From: an uncultured Eubacteriales bacterium
GTDB taxonomy: Bacteria; Bacillota; Clostridia; Christensenellales; Aristaeellaceae
NCBI GenBank assembly: GCA_902765305.1
Contig: CACWZI010000021.1
Span: 1 to 64,000 of the forward strand
Length of the DNA stretch: 64,000 nt
Reading direction: 5' to 3'
In this document: one piece after another, positions 34,978 through 42,397 of the stretch
Position numbering within the stretch: the stretch's first letter is position 1
How the letters are laid out: each line of letters opens with the position of its first letter
Made by a program: the position numbers and the translations under genes
The notes under the pieces: model-generated
What the model saw: only the letters and a program-made list of their open reading frames with translations
Database searches by the model: none
What the model was told of the DNA's origin: nothing

Positions 34978-35928
34978 TTGCGCCGCGCTGTCAAACTGGC
35001 GCTTATGCTACTCGTCCTCGCTTTTGCACTCTGCGGCTGCAAACCGCTGGTTCAGGAGGAGGCCGGGCCGATCTCGATTTATGCCACGTTCTATCCCATC
35101 TATGCGCTGACGGAAGCCGTCATGCAGGGCGTGCCCGACGCGGCATTGCACTGCCTGGTGCAGCCCCAGGACGGCTGCCTGCGCGCCTATCAGCTCTCCG
35201 ATTGGGATGCGGCGCTGCTCATTCGCGGCGCGGACGCCGTCATTGCAGGCGGACGCGGTCTGGAGTGCTTTGAAAGCGCGCTGTTTGGCTGGGGAGAAGA
35301 CGGCCCAGCCGTCTCCGCGGTGCTCTACAATCTGGAGCTCTACGAACCCCGGCAGCGCGTGGACGGCGAGGCGCAATCCCACTTCCAGGGGCCGAATCCA
35401 CATCTGTACATGTCTCTGGACGGCGCGGCGCACATCGTGGAGAGCATCTCCGCGACGCTGGTTTCGTTGGACCCGGACTATTCGGAGCAGTATATCAGCA
35501 ACGCCGCCAATGCCGTCAAGGCGCTGGACACACTGCTGGATGCCTCCCGGAGCAAGCTCGCCGCCCATAAAGGCCGGCGCGTGGCGCTGATGAGCGAAGC
35601 GCTGATCTATGTGGCACAGGATTATGAACTCGAGGTCGCGGATTGGATCGAGCGGGAACCAGGATCGGCCTACGGCGACAACGAGCTGGCCATGTGGCTG
35701 GAAAGGCTGGAAAAGGCCGATGTCGAAGTGGTGCTGATCGAGAAGCAGGCCCCGCAGGCGCTGGTCGAATCGCTGGAGGCACAGGGCTACGCCGTCGCCC
35801 TGATCGACGTGCTTTCCACGCACCTCGAAGGCGAAGGCTTTGACCGATACCTTGAAATTCAGGACGATAACGCACAGGCCATAAGCGACGCCTTTGAGCG
35901 CGCGGACGCCGGGAAGGAACAGCATTGA
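34978..35928 (+). CDS. Metal ABC transporter substrate-binding lipoprotein (ZnuA/TroA family)
   Basis: Surface lipoprotein likely binding zinc or manganese. The TTG start at 34978 follows AAAGGAAG; the lipoprotein signal ends at the lipobox LCGC. The mature part shows ISIYATFYPIYALTEAV, GADAVIAGGRGLECF and NPHLYMSLDGAAHIVESI, where the His of NPH is a usual metal ligand, and a C-terminal lobe with VVLIEKQAPQALVESLEAQG. The first usual His ligand (in GHGLE-like context) is not seen, so metal preference is uncertain. No transporter permease or ATPase gene is adjacent. Its stop overlaps the rnhA start. Confidence 0.82.
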   Translation: MRRAVKLALMLLVLAFALCGCKPLVQEEAGPISIYATFYPIYALTEAVMQGVPDAALHCLVQPQDGCLRAYQLSDWDAALLIRGADAVIAGGRGLECFESALFGWGEDGPAVSAVLYNLELYEPRQRVDGEAQSHFQGPNPHLYMSLDGAAHIVESISATLVSLDPDYSEQYISNAANAVKALDTLLDASRSKLAAHKGRRVALMSEALIYVAQDYELEVADWIEREPGSAYGDNELAMWLERLEKADVEVVLIEKQAPQALVESLEAQGYAVALIDVLSTHLEGEGFDRYLEIQDDNAQAISDAFERADAGKEQH

Positions 35929-36371
35929 AAAAAGTGATCATCTATACGGACGGCGCGTGCTCCGGCAATCCCGGCCCGGGCGGTTGGGGCGCCATACTGA
36001 TGTACAGGGACAAGAAGCTGGAAATCTCCGGCTATGAAGCCCACACCACGAACAACCGCATGGAGCTGACGGCGCCCATACAGGCGCTGTCCAGGCTGAA
36101 GGAGCCCTGTGAGGTCAGTGTGTATTCCGACAGCGCCTACCTGGTAAACGCCTTCCAGAAGCACTGGCTGGACAGCTGGCAGCGTCACAACTGGGTCAAG
36201 AGCGACAAGAAACCGGTGGAAAACGTGGACCTGTGGCAGGCGCTGCTTAAATATGACGCCGTTCACAGAATCGAGTGGATCAAGGTCAAGGGCCACGCGG
36301 ACAACCCCTACAACAACCGCTGCGACGCCCTGGCCACCGGCGAAATCAAGCAGCACAATATCAAGTTATAA
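35925..36371 (+). CDS. rnhA: Ribonuclease HI
   Basis: Degrades RNA in RNA-DNA hybrids. 148 residues with the complete active site D9 (YTDGACSGNPGPGGWG), E47 (NNRMELTA), D69 (YSDSAYLVNAF) and D134 (NNRCDALA), plus the handle region WLDSWQRHNW. TTG start four bases inside the end of the lipoprotein gene (TTGA overlap), behind GGAAGGAA. A very strong bidirectional terminator follows. Confidence 0.96.
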   Translation: MKKVIIYTDGACSGNPGPGGWGAILMYRDKKLEISGYEAHTTNNRMELTAPIQALSRLKEPCEVSVYSDSAYLVNAFQKHWLDSWQRHNWVKSDKKPVENVDLWQALLKYDAVHRIEWIKVKGHADNPYNNRCDALATGEIKQHNIKL

Positions 36372-36375
36372 TAGT

Positions 36376-36418
36376 AAAGTCCCATACAAAAATGCCTTTC
36401 ATTTTTGAATGGGACTTT
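36376..36418. terminator. Bidirectional terminator between rnhA and the recombinase gene
   Basis: Outer arms AAAGTCCCAT (36376-36385) and ATGGGACTTT (36409-36418) enclose an inner stem CAAAAATG-CCTTT-CATTTTTG. A/T-rich ends fit termination on both strands. It overlaps the last codons of the minus-strand recombinase. Confidence 0.85.
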
Positions 36419-37496
36419 CATCAGTGTGTGGCGGCTCATCGTCCGTCGCCTCGTCGCCGCGCACATGGACCCGCCGCGCGGCCATCCGCCTGCGATCGTC
36501 GGTCATGGCGGCGTAATGCCTGCGGGTGGTGTTCACGTCGCTGTGGCCCAGCACGTCGGCCACCAGGTAGATATCCCCGGTCTCATGATACAGGTTCGTG
36601 CCGAAGGTGCTCCGCAGCTTGTGGGGGCTCAGCTTTTTCTTCAACGGCGCGGCAAGCGAGGCATATTTTTTGACCATGATCTCAACAGCCCGCACCGTAA
36701 TGCGGCGGTTTTGAAGCGACAGGAACAGCGCTTCCTCGTGGCCGGGTGCAGGCGTCATCGCCACGCGGACCTTCATGTAGTCCTGCAGGACCTGTGCGAC
36801 CTCATCGGGAAAGTAGAGTATGGCCTGATTGCCGCCCTTGCGGGTCACCAGGAAGCCGTTGATGGAAAAATCGATGTCGTCAATGTTGATGCCCACCAGC
36901 TCGCTGACGCGGATACCGGTGCCCAGGAAGAGGGTCAGGATCGCCAGGTCCCTGGCGCGGGTATGGGCGTTGTATTTCTTTTGGCGCTCTGTCTGCTGCG
37001 CGCCGCTTTCCACCAGATCCAGCATGCGGGCGACCTCGTCGATCTCCAGGCGGATGATGGGCTTCTGGTGTCGCTTGGGCATGTCCACCAGCGCAGCGGG
37101 ATCGGAATCGATATAGCCATTTTTATACAGAAATTTGTAAAAACTTCGTAAAGATGAAATTTTTCGCAATTTACCCAATTCCTGATTGGTGACTTCGACA
37201 TCGTCGCGCATGTACAGTGAGAGATAGTCCATATACATATAGATATCCCGGGAGGTAACCTTCGCCAGGTCCGAGGCGTCCAGGGCACTGGGCGCCTTGT
37301 CCGCGAACTTTGGTAGCTCCTGGGTCAAAAAGCCGAAGAACAGCTTCAGGTCGATCACATAGGCGTAGCGCGTCAGCGGCTGGGTCGTGGAATCGATGGC
37401 GTTGATGAAGTCGAAGCAGACGTCCGGTAACTCGCGCAGCATGGTGCGTATGCGCAACTGAAGATCCCTGGCGCGCTGCTCGGTATAATCGGACAT
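36399..37496 (-). CDS. Tyrosine recombinase (XerC/XerD or phage-integrase type)
   Basis: Site-specific recombinase of 365 residues. An N-terminal SAM-like core-binding domain (about 40-150) precedes the catalytic domain, which has Arg in GTGIRVSEL, Lys in TRKGGN, HxxR in SPHKLRSTFGT, His in LGHSDVNTTRRHY and the nucleophile Tyr at the end of that motif. All six catalytic residues are present. It is longer than XerC/XerD (about 300), with N- and C-terminal extensions, but there are no phage genes near. A folded DNA element lies 125-200 bases upstream of its start. It could be a chromosomal Xer enzyme or a lone integrase. Confidence 0.88.
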   Translation of the reverse strand: MSDYTEQRARDLQLRIRTMLRELPDVCFDFINAIDSTTQPLTRYAYVIDLKLFFGFLTQELPKFADKAPSALDASDLAKVTSRDIYMYMDYLSLYMRDDVEVTNQELGKLRKISSLRSFYKFLYKNGYIDSDPAALVDMPKRHQKPIIRLEIDEVARMLDLVESGAQQTERQKKYNAHTRARDLAILTLFLGTGIRVSELVGINIDDIDFSINGFLVTRKGGNQAILYFPDEVAQVLQDYMKVRVAMTPAPGHEEALFLSLQNRRITVRAVEIMVKKYASLAAPLKKKLSPHKLRSTFGTNLYHETGDIYLVADVLGHSDVNTTRRHYAAMTDDRRRMAARRVHVRGDEATDDEPPHTDESPIQK

Positions 37497-37619
37497 GAAA
37501 AAGGTTCCTCCTGAAGATAAAAAAGATTTCTATATATGTTGAAGCATACCGACTATAACGAAACCACTCTAAAAAAGCGGGCTCTTAACGGCTAACATCT
37601 CAATCTACGTCGCTCGGCC

Positions 37620-37700
37620 CAGCTTTTACGAAACCCGCCCTACGGGCGGGCTCGAGATGCGCAGCATCTTTTCGTAAAAGCTGCCTTTTGCGAAAAGATG
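37620..37700. repeat. Complex palindromic element upstream of the recombinase gene
   Basis: Perfect 14-base arms (CAGCTTTTACGAAA at 37620-37633 and its complement at 37670-37683) enclose two perfect stem-loops: CCCGCCC-TAC-GGGCGGG (37634-37650) and GATGC-GCA-GCATC (37656-37668), giving a three-way junction. CATCTTTTCG (37665-37674) can instead pair with CGAAAAGATG (37691-37700), which breaks the outer stem. It lies between two minus-strand genes and may act as a terminator of the Cys-rich cluster. The rest of the 37497-37711 gap shows no gene. Confidence 0.8.
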
Positions 37701-37711
37701 TATGGGGCACC

Positions 37712-37960
37712 CTATTGCCCCTTGAAGCAATCAAAGGGCTCCTCTTCGTCGCGGGTGTTCAATAGATCCTGCCGCAGCTGGTCGTATTCCGCCGCGCCGT
37801 CGTCGATGATCTCATCGATTTCAATGGCGGCATAGTCCGCGCCCGTCTTCAGGCACTTCATGCAATTGTCGCAAATCTCGTTCGGATCCAGATCGCACAC
37901 GTTGCATTCGCCGCAATCGTCGCACAGCTTGTTTTCATCGAGCACACAAACCTTTGCCAT
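37712..37960 (-). CDS. Small cysteine-rich protein of unknown function
   Basis: 82 residues with nine cysteines: C5, then C13-x2-C16-x2-C19-x2-C22, C30-x2-C33-x2-C36, and C78. The clustered CxxC repeats suggest binding of zinc or an iron-sulfur cluster. The C-terminal half is acidic and probably helical. ATG 37960 (MAKVCVLDENK) is placed well behind GGGGGA; an ATG nine bases upstream is too close. Last gene of a five-gene minus-strand cluster, 30 bases after DUF6062. Conserved-looking, but I cannot name a characterised family. Confidence 0.75.
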   Translation of the reverse strand: MAKVCVLDENKLCDDCGECNVCDLDPNEICDNCMKCLKTGADYAAIEIDEIIDDGAAEYDQLRQDLLNTRDEEEPFDCFKGQ

Positions 37961-37990
37961 TGCGCACATTCCCCCATACTTAACATCATC

Positions 37991-38743
37991 TCAATCTTCG
38001 ACCACCTGACGGCACAGCTTGTTCACGGAGCGCTTTACCGCGTCGCGACTGTTGCCCCAGGGCTTGTCCTGGTTGCGGTAGTCAAACTTGGCGGTAAACC
38101 AGTCCAGTTCCCCCTCAAGGCGTTCAAAGCTCTTTTTTTCGATATCTGTGAGTATATCCACAAATTTCTTGAGAACATCGCCGGACAGGTGCTTGGGCGC
38201 CATTTCCAGGGCCTGGGCATAGTGCTCGAGGCACATACCCTTCGACTTTGCGAAGAGCTCCGGAAATTCCGCCTCGTGCCTGTACATATACAGCACGGTA
38301 TACATGTAGCGCTCCATGTTTTCCCGGATGCGGTCACAGACCAGGCAGGTGTCTTCGATGGCCTTCAGGGCGTTCACAGGTGCCACAAAGCCAGCGCCCT
38401 TGGCACCGCCCAGTCGCTTGAAGATGGGCTTGCCGGCCTGGCTGGCGGCGGCGTCCCTGGCCTGGGCGGCGATGTCCCCCAGCCGCTTCATCGTTTCCTT
38501 CATGTAGGTGTGGGTGATCAACGCAAGCCCCAGGCGGTTCCCGGCCGCGTACATCTGCTTGAAGTGTTCGGCACAAAAGCCCTTCTGGTTGACCTCGACG
38601 CGCTGGCTGGGCTCCATCACCGATTCCCCCAGGAAATAACCCACGTTGGCAGCCTCGGTTTTGGCGCGCAGCAGGCACATGGGACATTCGCAATCCTGGC
38701 GGTAGACCTCCCAGACCGGCGCGGTATCGATATGCTGCTTCAT
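37991..38743 (-). CDS. DUF6062 family protein with two CxxC/CxEH modules
   Basis: Unknown function, soluble, 250 residues. Two similar halves are visible: CPMC at 20-23 with GFCAEHF near 57, and CLVC with GMCLEHYAQAL in the second half. Each half thus offers CxxC plus CxEH, enough for one tetrahedral metal site per half. The linker region is helical. ATG 38743 (MKQHIDTAPVWEVY) follows AAAGGATG; further upstream codons read into the gap. Transcribed with its neighbours from DUF5685 down to the small Cys-rich gene. Confidence 0.82.
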   Translation of the reverse strand: MKQHIDTAPVWEVYRQDCECPMCLLRAKTEAANVGYFLGESVMEPSQRVEVNQKGFCAEHFKQMYAAGNRLGLALITHTYMKETMKRLGDIAAQARDAAASQAGKPIFKRLGGAKGAGFVAPVNALKAIEDTCLVCDRIRENMERYMYTVLYMYRHEAEFPELFAKSKGMCLEHYAQALEMAPKHLSGDVLKKFVDILTDIEKKSFERLEGELDWFTAKFDYRNQDKPWGNSRDAVKRSVNKLCRQVVED

Positions 38744-38792
38744 GTCGAATTCACATCCTTTCGGAAATGCCTCCTGATACGGCGGCATCTCC

Positions 38793-39206
38793 TTACGCTT
38801 TTTGTTTGAATGCGTGATGGCATTTGCCGCAGGTCACCGTGACCTCGCCCACACCCCTGGGCAGGCGAATACGCGACTTACATTCGGGACACTTGAAGTA
38901 TTTGTACTGCTTCATATTCTTCATTCGGTTGACGGACTGCCTTACCGCCGAAGACTTTCCGCGCCACAGCTTCAGGAAGGTCGCGTTTTCCGCATAGCGC
39001 TTTTCAAGGTTGCGGGACAGCATGCGATACAGCGAGAATATGTATACGGCGAGGCTCAGCCAATACAGTACAGGCAGCCTGAAAATGGTGCTGAGCATCG
39101 ACAGCACGACGCCAACGATCAGCAGTGCCATCGAAAGCTCGTCCGCACCGCGCCGCCCGGCCATGAATTTTTGCAGGCCAGCCCTGATTTTCTGCAATAT
39201 GGACAT
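38793..39206 (-). CDS. Membrane protein with C-terminal zinc ribbon
   Basis: 137 residues. Two membrane helices (about 26-45 and 47-65: LSMALLIVGVVLSMLSTI, LYWLSLAVYIFSLYRML) are followed by a basic linker and a zinc ribbon with CPEC and CGKC near the C-terminus. The ribbon begins YKYFKCPECKSRIRLPRGVG and resembles the zinc-ribbon ends of small Firmicutes membrane proteins. It sits between the J-domain gene (31 bases) and DUF6062 (50 bases). Function unknown. Confidence 0.78.
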   Translation of the reverse strand: MSILQKIRAGLQKFMAGRRGADELSMALLIVGVVLSMLSTIFRLPVLYWLSLAVYIFSLYRMLSRNLEKRYAENATFLKLWRGKSSAVRQSVNRMKNMKQYKYFKCPECKSRIRLPRGVGEVTVTCGKCHHAFKQKA

Positions 39207-39237
39207 CTTCAGCCCTCCATTTCACGTACAATGCTTC

Positions 39238-39888
39238 TCATCGATACCTTCCGGTGTAGCCGCTGCCGCCGCCACAACAGTTGCACAGGCAGTTGCACAG
39301 CAGGTTCAGCACGCAGCAACCCAACAGCGGGCTGCCGCACAGCACCGTCGGCATGGAAAAACCCCGCCCCGTGCCGCTGGTCTGGTAGTACTGCGCGCCG
39401 CCCTCCAGGCGGCTCAGCAGCGCCCTGTACTCAAAGTTGTTTGGGTTCATGCTTACGGCCTGTCGGGCGTAATTCAGTGCCGCCACACGGTTGCCAAGGC
39501 CCAGGCTGGCCTCCCCGCACAGGTAGTACCATTCGGCATTGCGCTCCATGATGTTCTCCAGCAGGTGCATGGCCTCCTGGAAATGGCCCGCGCGGATATA
39601 GTTACGCGCCGCCTGCATGTGGGGATTGGCGCTGCCGTAGGTTTCGCCGCCGTAGCCACCGCTGCCGCCGCCGTAGCTGCCGTTAAAGCCGGAAGTGTTC
39701 GTGCCCTCCCTGCGCCACTTCATGACCATGGAATAGGCCTCGTTGACCTCTTTCATTCGGGCTTCTGCTTCCGGGGAACCGTTGTTCACATCCGGATGGT
39801 ACTTCTTGGCCAGCGCACGGTAGGCCTGTTTGACCTCGTCATCGGTGGCCTGGGGAGATATACCCAACACGCGATAGGGATCCTGCAT
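39238..39888 (-). CDS. J-domain protein with TPR-like region and hydrophobic Cys-rich tail
   Basis: Putative DnaK co-chaperone of 216 residues. Residues 3-60 are a J domain ([23 protein letters not shown] at 31-33). A Gly/Tyr/Ser-rich linker (about 65-85) follows, then helices like a TPR pair ([40 protein letters not shown]). The end is unusual: a hydrophobic stretch with eight cysteines ([20 protein letters not shown] and CC), which could sit on a membrane or bind metal. ATG 39888 starts two bases after DUF5685. No zinc-finger domain of classical DnaJ. Confidence 0.85.
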   Translation of the reverse strand: MQDPYRVLGISPQATDDEVKQAYRALAKKYHPDVNNGSPEAEARMKEVNEAYSMVMKWRREGTNTSGFNGSYGGGSGGYGGETYGSANPHMQAARNYIRAGHFQEAMHLLENIMERNAEWYYLCGEASLGLGNRVAALNYARQAVSMNPNNFEYRALLSRLEGGAQYYQTSGTGRGFSMPTVLCGSPLLGCCVLNLLCNCLCNCCGGGSGYTGRYR

Positions 39889-39890
39889 CG

Positions 39891-40733
39891 TCAAGCTCCT
39901 TTGTTCTGTCCGCCCCGCTTGTTCTGTATATATGCGTATTTGCTCCACACGCCGGAATACAGTACATTGCGAATGATGTCTGCGTCCATCAGGATGGGCA
40001 ATCGCTCAAATGCGTCGGCGGCATCGGCTACCATCGCCATCATGGCCATCTTGCACAGTTGTTCATAGTCTTCCCTGTCCCGAAGGGGCTTCAGGGGGTT
40101 ATAGCTGCCCCGGCGCACATCCCCGGGCAGGTCGTCGTAGGCATCCATAAAGTAGACAAAGCGCCCCAGCCCGTCGCCGATGGCCTGCAGCTCCTGAACG
40201 AAGGCGTGCTGCTCCGGCCATACGAACAGCTCAGCGAGCATCCGACCCGTGGCGTTGATGGGCAGGTCGATTTTCAGCACATTGTCCCTCTCCCACCCGT
40301 GAATCTGCACAAGCCAGTTCTCTATGGCATCGCACCGCCTCGGATAGGTCTTTTCAACGCTGCGATAAGCCCTGCGCAGCAGCGCGGCTTCCCCGGCAGA
40401 GATCGGGTTTTTATCGTCGTACCAATCGTCCCTGCACTTGTGATAGGCCAGCGCGATGTTCATGTCCGCCACGTAATCCATGACCGGCGTCAGAACATAG
40501 TCGTGCTGCTTCGCCGGGTTCGCGATACAGCGCTCCCTTGCGGTGCGCTCCCCGGGCTCATAGAGGGCGTTCAGCAGCAGCGCCAGAAACGTCAGGTCAT
40601 AGCTGAGGGTCGAGCTGGTCAAAAAGCCGTGCCGTTTTCTAAGCGTCCGGCATAAGCCACAGTACATCGCCTTGAAGCGCTGTTGTCGCTCCTGTGAAAG
40701 CGCCTCCGGGTAAGTAACGATGTATCCGAACAA
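39891..40733 (-). CDS. DUF5685 family protein
   Basis: First gene of the Cys-rich cluster; 280 residues, all-helical in appearance, no signal peptide. Family marks seen: YCGLCRTL (C25, C28), [16 protein letters not shown]69 in [17 protein letters not shown] (D102, D103, D106, D107) and [20 protein letters not shown] (D197, D200, D201, D205). The two Asp-rich helices resemble the paired DDxxD motifs of trans-isoprenyl diphosphate and squalene/phytoene synthases. That enzyme link is my inference; the family has no assigned function that I know of. Confidence 0.82.
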   Translation of the reverse strand: MFGYIVTYPEALSQERQQRFKAMYCGLCRTLRKRHGFLTSSTLSYDLTFLALLLNALYEPGERTARERCIANPAKQHDYVLTPVMDYVADMNIALAYHKCRDDWYDDKNPISAGEAALLRRAYRSVEKTYPRRCDAIENWLVQIHGWERDNVLKIDLPINATGRMLAELFVWPEQHAFVQELQAIGDGLGRFVYFMDAYDDLPGDVRRGSYNPLKPLRDREDYEQLCKMAMMAMVADAADAFERLPILMDADIIRNVLYSGVWSKYAYIQNKRGGQNKGA

Positions 40734-40801
40734 AGCCGCGCGCCTCCTTTATCTTTGCCCATTATAACCTTCTGATGTTAACGCATCATAAACTCGTATA
40801 T

Positions 40802-42190
40802 TCATCGCTCACCTTTGTGAAGTCCAAGACCGACCACGGCCTGGGCCACGGTTTCGACGCCGAGCACCTGTATGCCATCGGGGATTCGAAGGTTCCGAAG
40901 GTTGTATTTGGGCAGCACGACGTGGTCAAAGCCCAACCGTGCGCACTCCGCAACCCGTCGCTCCGCCTGTCCGATCGCCCTGACCTCCCCGGCAAGGCCC
41001 ACTTCCCCCATCACCGCCCAGCTTCCGGGGATGCTGCGGTTCCTGTGGGACGAAGCGACGGCGGCGCACAGCGCCAGGTCCGCCGCGGGCTCCGTCAGGG
41101 ACATGCCGCCGGCGATGTTGATGTACACGTCCTGATCGTACAGGCGCAGGCCAACCCGCTTTTCAAGCACCGCCAGCAGCAGCGCAAGCCGGCCCTGGTC
41201 GATGCCGCTGGCCATTCTCCGGGGATTTCCAAAGACGGTGGTCGATACAAGTGCCTGCACGTCCGTGAGCAGCGGCCGCGAGCCCTCCATGGCGCACATG
41301 ACCACGCATCCGCTGGCATCGTGGGCTCGCTCGGACAGCAGTGCCTCGCTGGCGTTTTCCACCTCGCGCATGCCCCGGTCGGTCATCTCGAACATACCCA
41401 GCTCGTTGACGGAGCCGAAGCGATTCTTTACCGCCCTCAAGAGACGATACTGATGCTGCCGGTCACCCTCGAAGTACAGCACGGCGTCCACCATGTGCTC
41501 CAGGATCCTGGGGCCGGCGATGGCGCCCTCCTTCGTGACGTGGCCCACCAGGAATATGCTGCAGCCGCTCTGCTTGGCCAGGTGCATCAGCATCGAGGCA
41601 CACTCCCGCACCTGGGAAACGCTGCCGGGGGCGCTGGCCATTTCAGGCCTGTACATCGTCTGTATGGAGTCGACGATCATTACGCTCGGGGAGAGCTCCT
41701 GCATGCGCCTTTCCACGGTGTTCATGTCGTTTTCCGGCAACACGAAAAAGCCCGTTCCCGATGCGCCCAGTCGCTTTGCCCGCATCTTGATCTGGCGGCT
41801 GGATTCCTCGCCCGAGACGTAAAGCACGCAGGCGCCGTCGCCCGCCATGTTGGCGCACAACTGGGTCAGCAGCGTGGATTTGCCGATGCCTGGATCGCCG
41901 CCCACGAGAACCAGTGAGCCGTCCACGACCCCACCCCCCAGCACGCGATCCAGCTCGGAGATACCGGTGCTGCGCCGGGCCATGGCCTCATCCGGGATGT
42001 CGTCCACGCAGACCGCCTGGGCCCCGCTGCCGGGCGCCCGCTTCAGCTTCTTCTCCTCCGCCTTGAGCGCTGGAGCGGCTTCCTGCTCCACAAGGGTATT
42101 CCAATTGCCGCAATCCGGGCACTTGCCCATCCATTTCGGCGTCTCGTAGCCGCATTCGCTGCAAACGTAGATCATCCTGGGCTTTGCCAA
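40802..42190 (-). CDS. radA: DNA repair and recombination ATPase RadA (Sms)
   Basis: RecA-like helicase that helps branch migration during homologous recombination. 462 residues: zinc finger CSECGYETPKWMGKCPDCG at the N-terminus, RecA-like ATPase with GGDPGIGKSTLLTQL and VMIVDSIQTMY, the RadA-specific KNRFGSVNELGMFEM, and a C-terminal Lon-protease-like domain (DVYINIAGGMSLTEPAADLA). TTG 42190 follows GGGAGGTG at good spacing. It has its own sigma-A promoter. Confidence 0.96.
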   Translation of the reverse strand: MAKPRMIYVCSECGYETPKWMGKCPDCGNWNTLVEQEAAPALKAEEKKLKRAPGSGAQAVCVDDIPDEAMARRSTGISELDRVLGGGVVDGSLVLVGGDPGIGKSTLLTQLCANMAGDGACVLYVSGEESSRQIKMRAKRLGASGTGFFVLPENDMNTVERRMQELSPSVMIVDSIQTMYRPEMASAPGSVSQVRECASMLMHLAKQSGCSIFLVGHVTKEGAIAGPRILEHMVDAVLYFEGDRQHQYRLLRAVKNRFGSVNELGMFEMTDRGMREVENASEALLSERAHDASGCVVMCAMEGSRPLLTDVQALVSTTVFGNPRRMASGIDQGRLALLLAVLEKRVGLRLYDQDVYINIAGGMSLTEPAADLALCAAVASSHRNRSIPGSWAVMGEVGLAGEVRAIGQAERRVAECARLGFDHVVLPKYNLRNLRIPDGIQVLGVETVAQAVVGLGLHKGER

Positions 42191-42258
42191 AGCATGCACC
42201 TCCCTGCGAACGCCCTTTACGGGCAACGCGATGACGCGCAGCCCTTGGGCGTCACCTG

Positions 42259-42287
42259 ATTATAGCACATCTGTCCGAATATGTGAA
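42259..42287 (-). promoter_or_regulatory. Sigma-A promoter of radA
   Basis: Minus strand: TTCACA (42287-42282), 17-base spacer, TATAAT (42264-42259). Confidence 0.8.
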
Positions 42288-42339
42288 TTTATACCGGCTT
42301 TTGTTTACCAGTTCTTATTAAAATCCCCATGATCTCGAC

Positions 42340-42368
42340 TTGCCAGCGGCATCAAAAAAAATTATAAT
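42340..42368 (+). promoter_or_regulatory. Sigma-A promoter of the metallophosphoesterase-like gene
   Basis: TTGCCA (42340-42345), 17-base spacer with an eight-A run, TATAAT (42363-42368). Confidence 0.82.
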
Positions 42369-42397
42369 AGAGTGAGTATTTTACCGGGAGCGTCGCA

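Noticed and set aside
36399..37720. Prophage or integrative element around the tyrosine recombinase
   Set aside because: No phage, relaxase or cargo genes, no duplicated attachment sites, and core genes on both sides.
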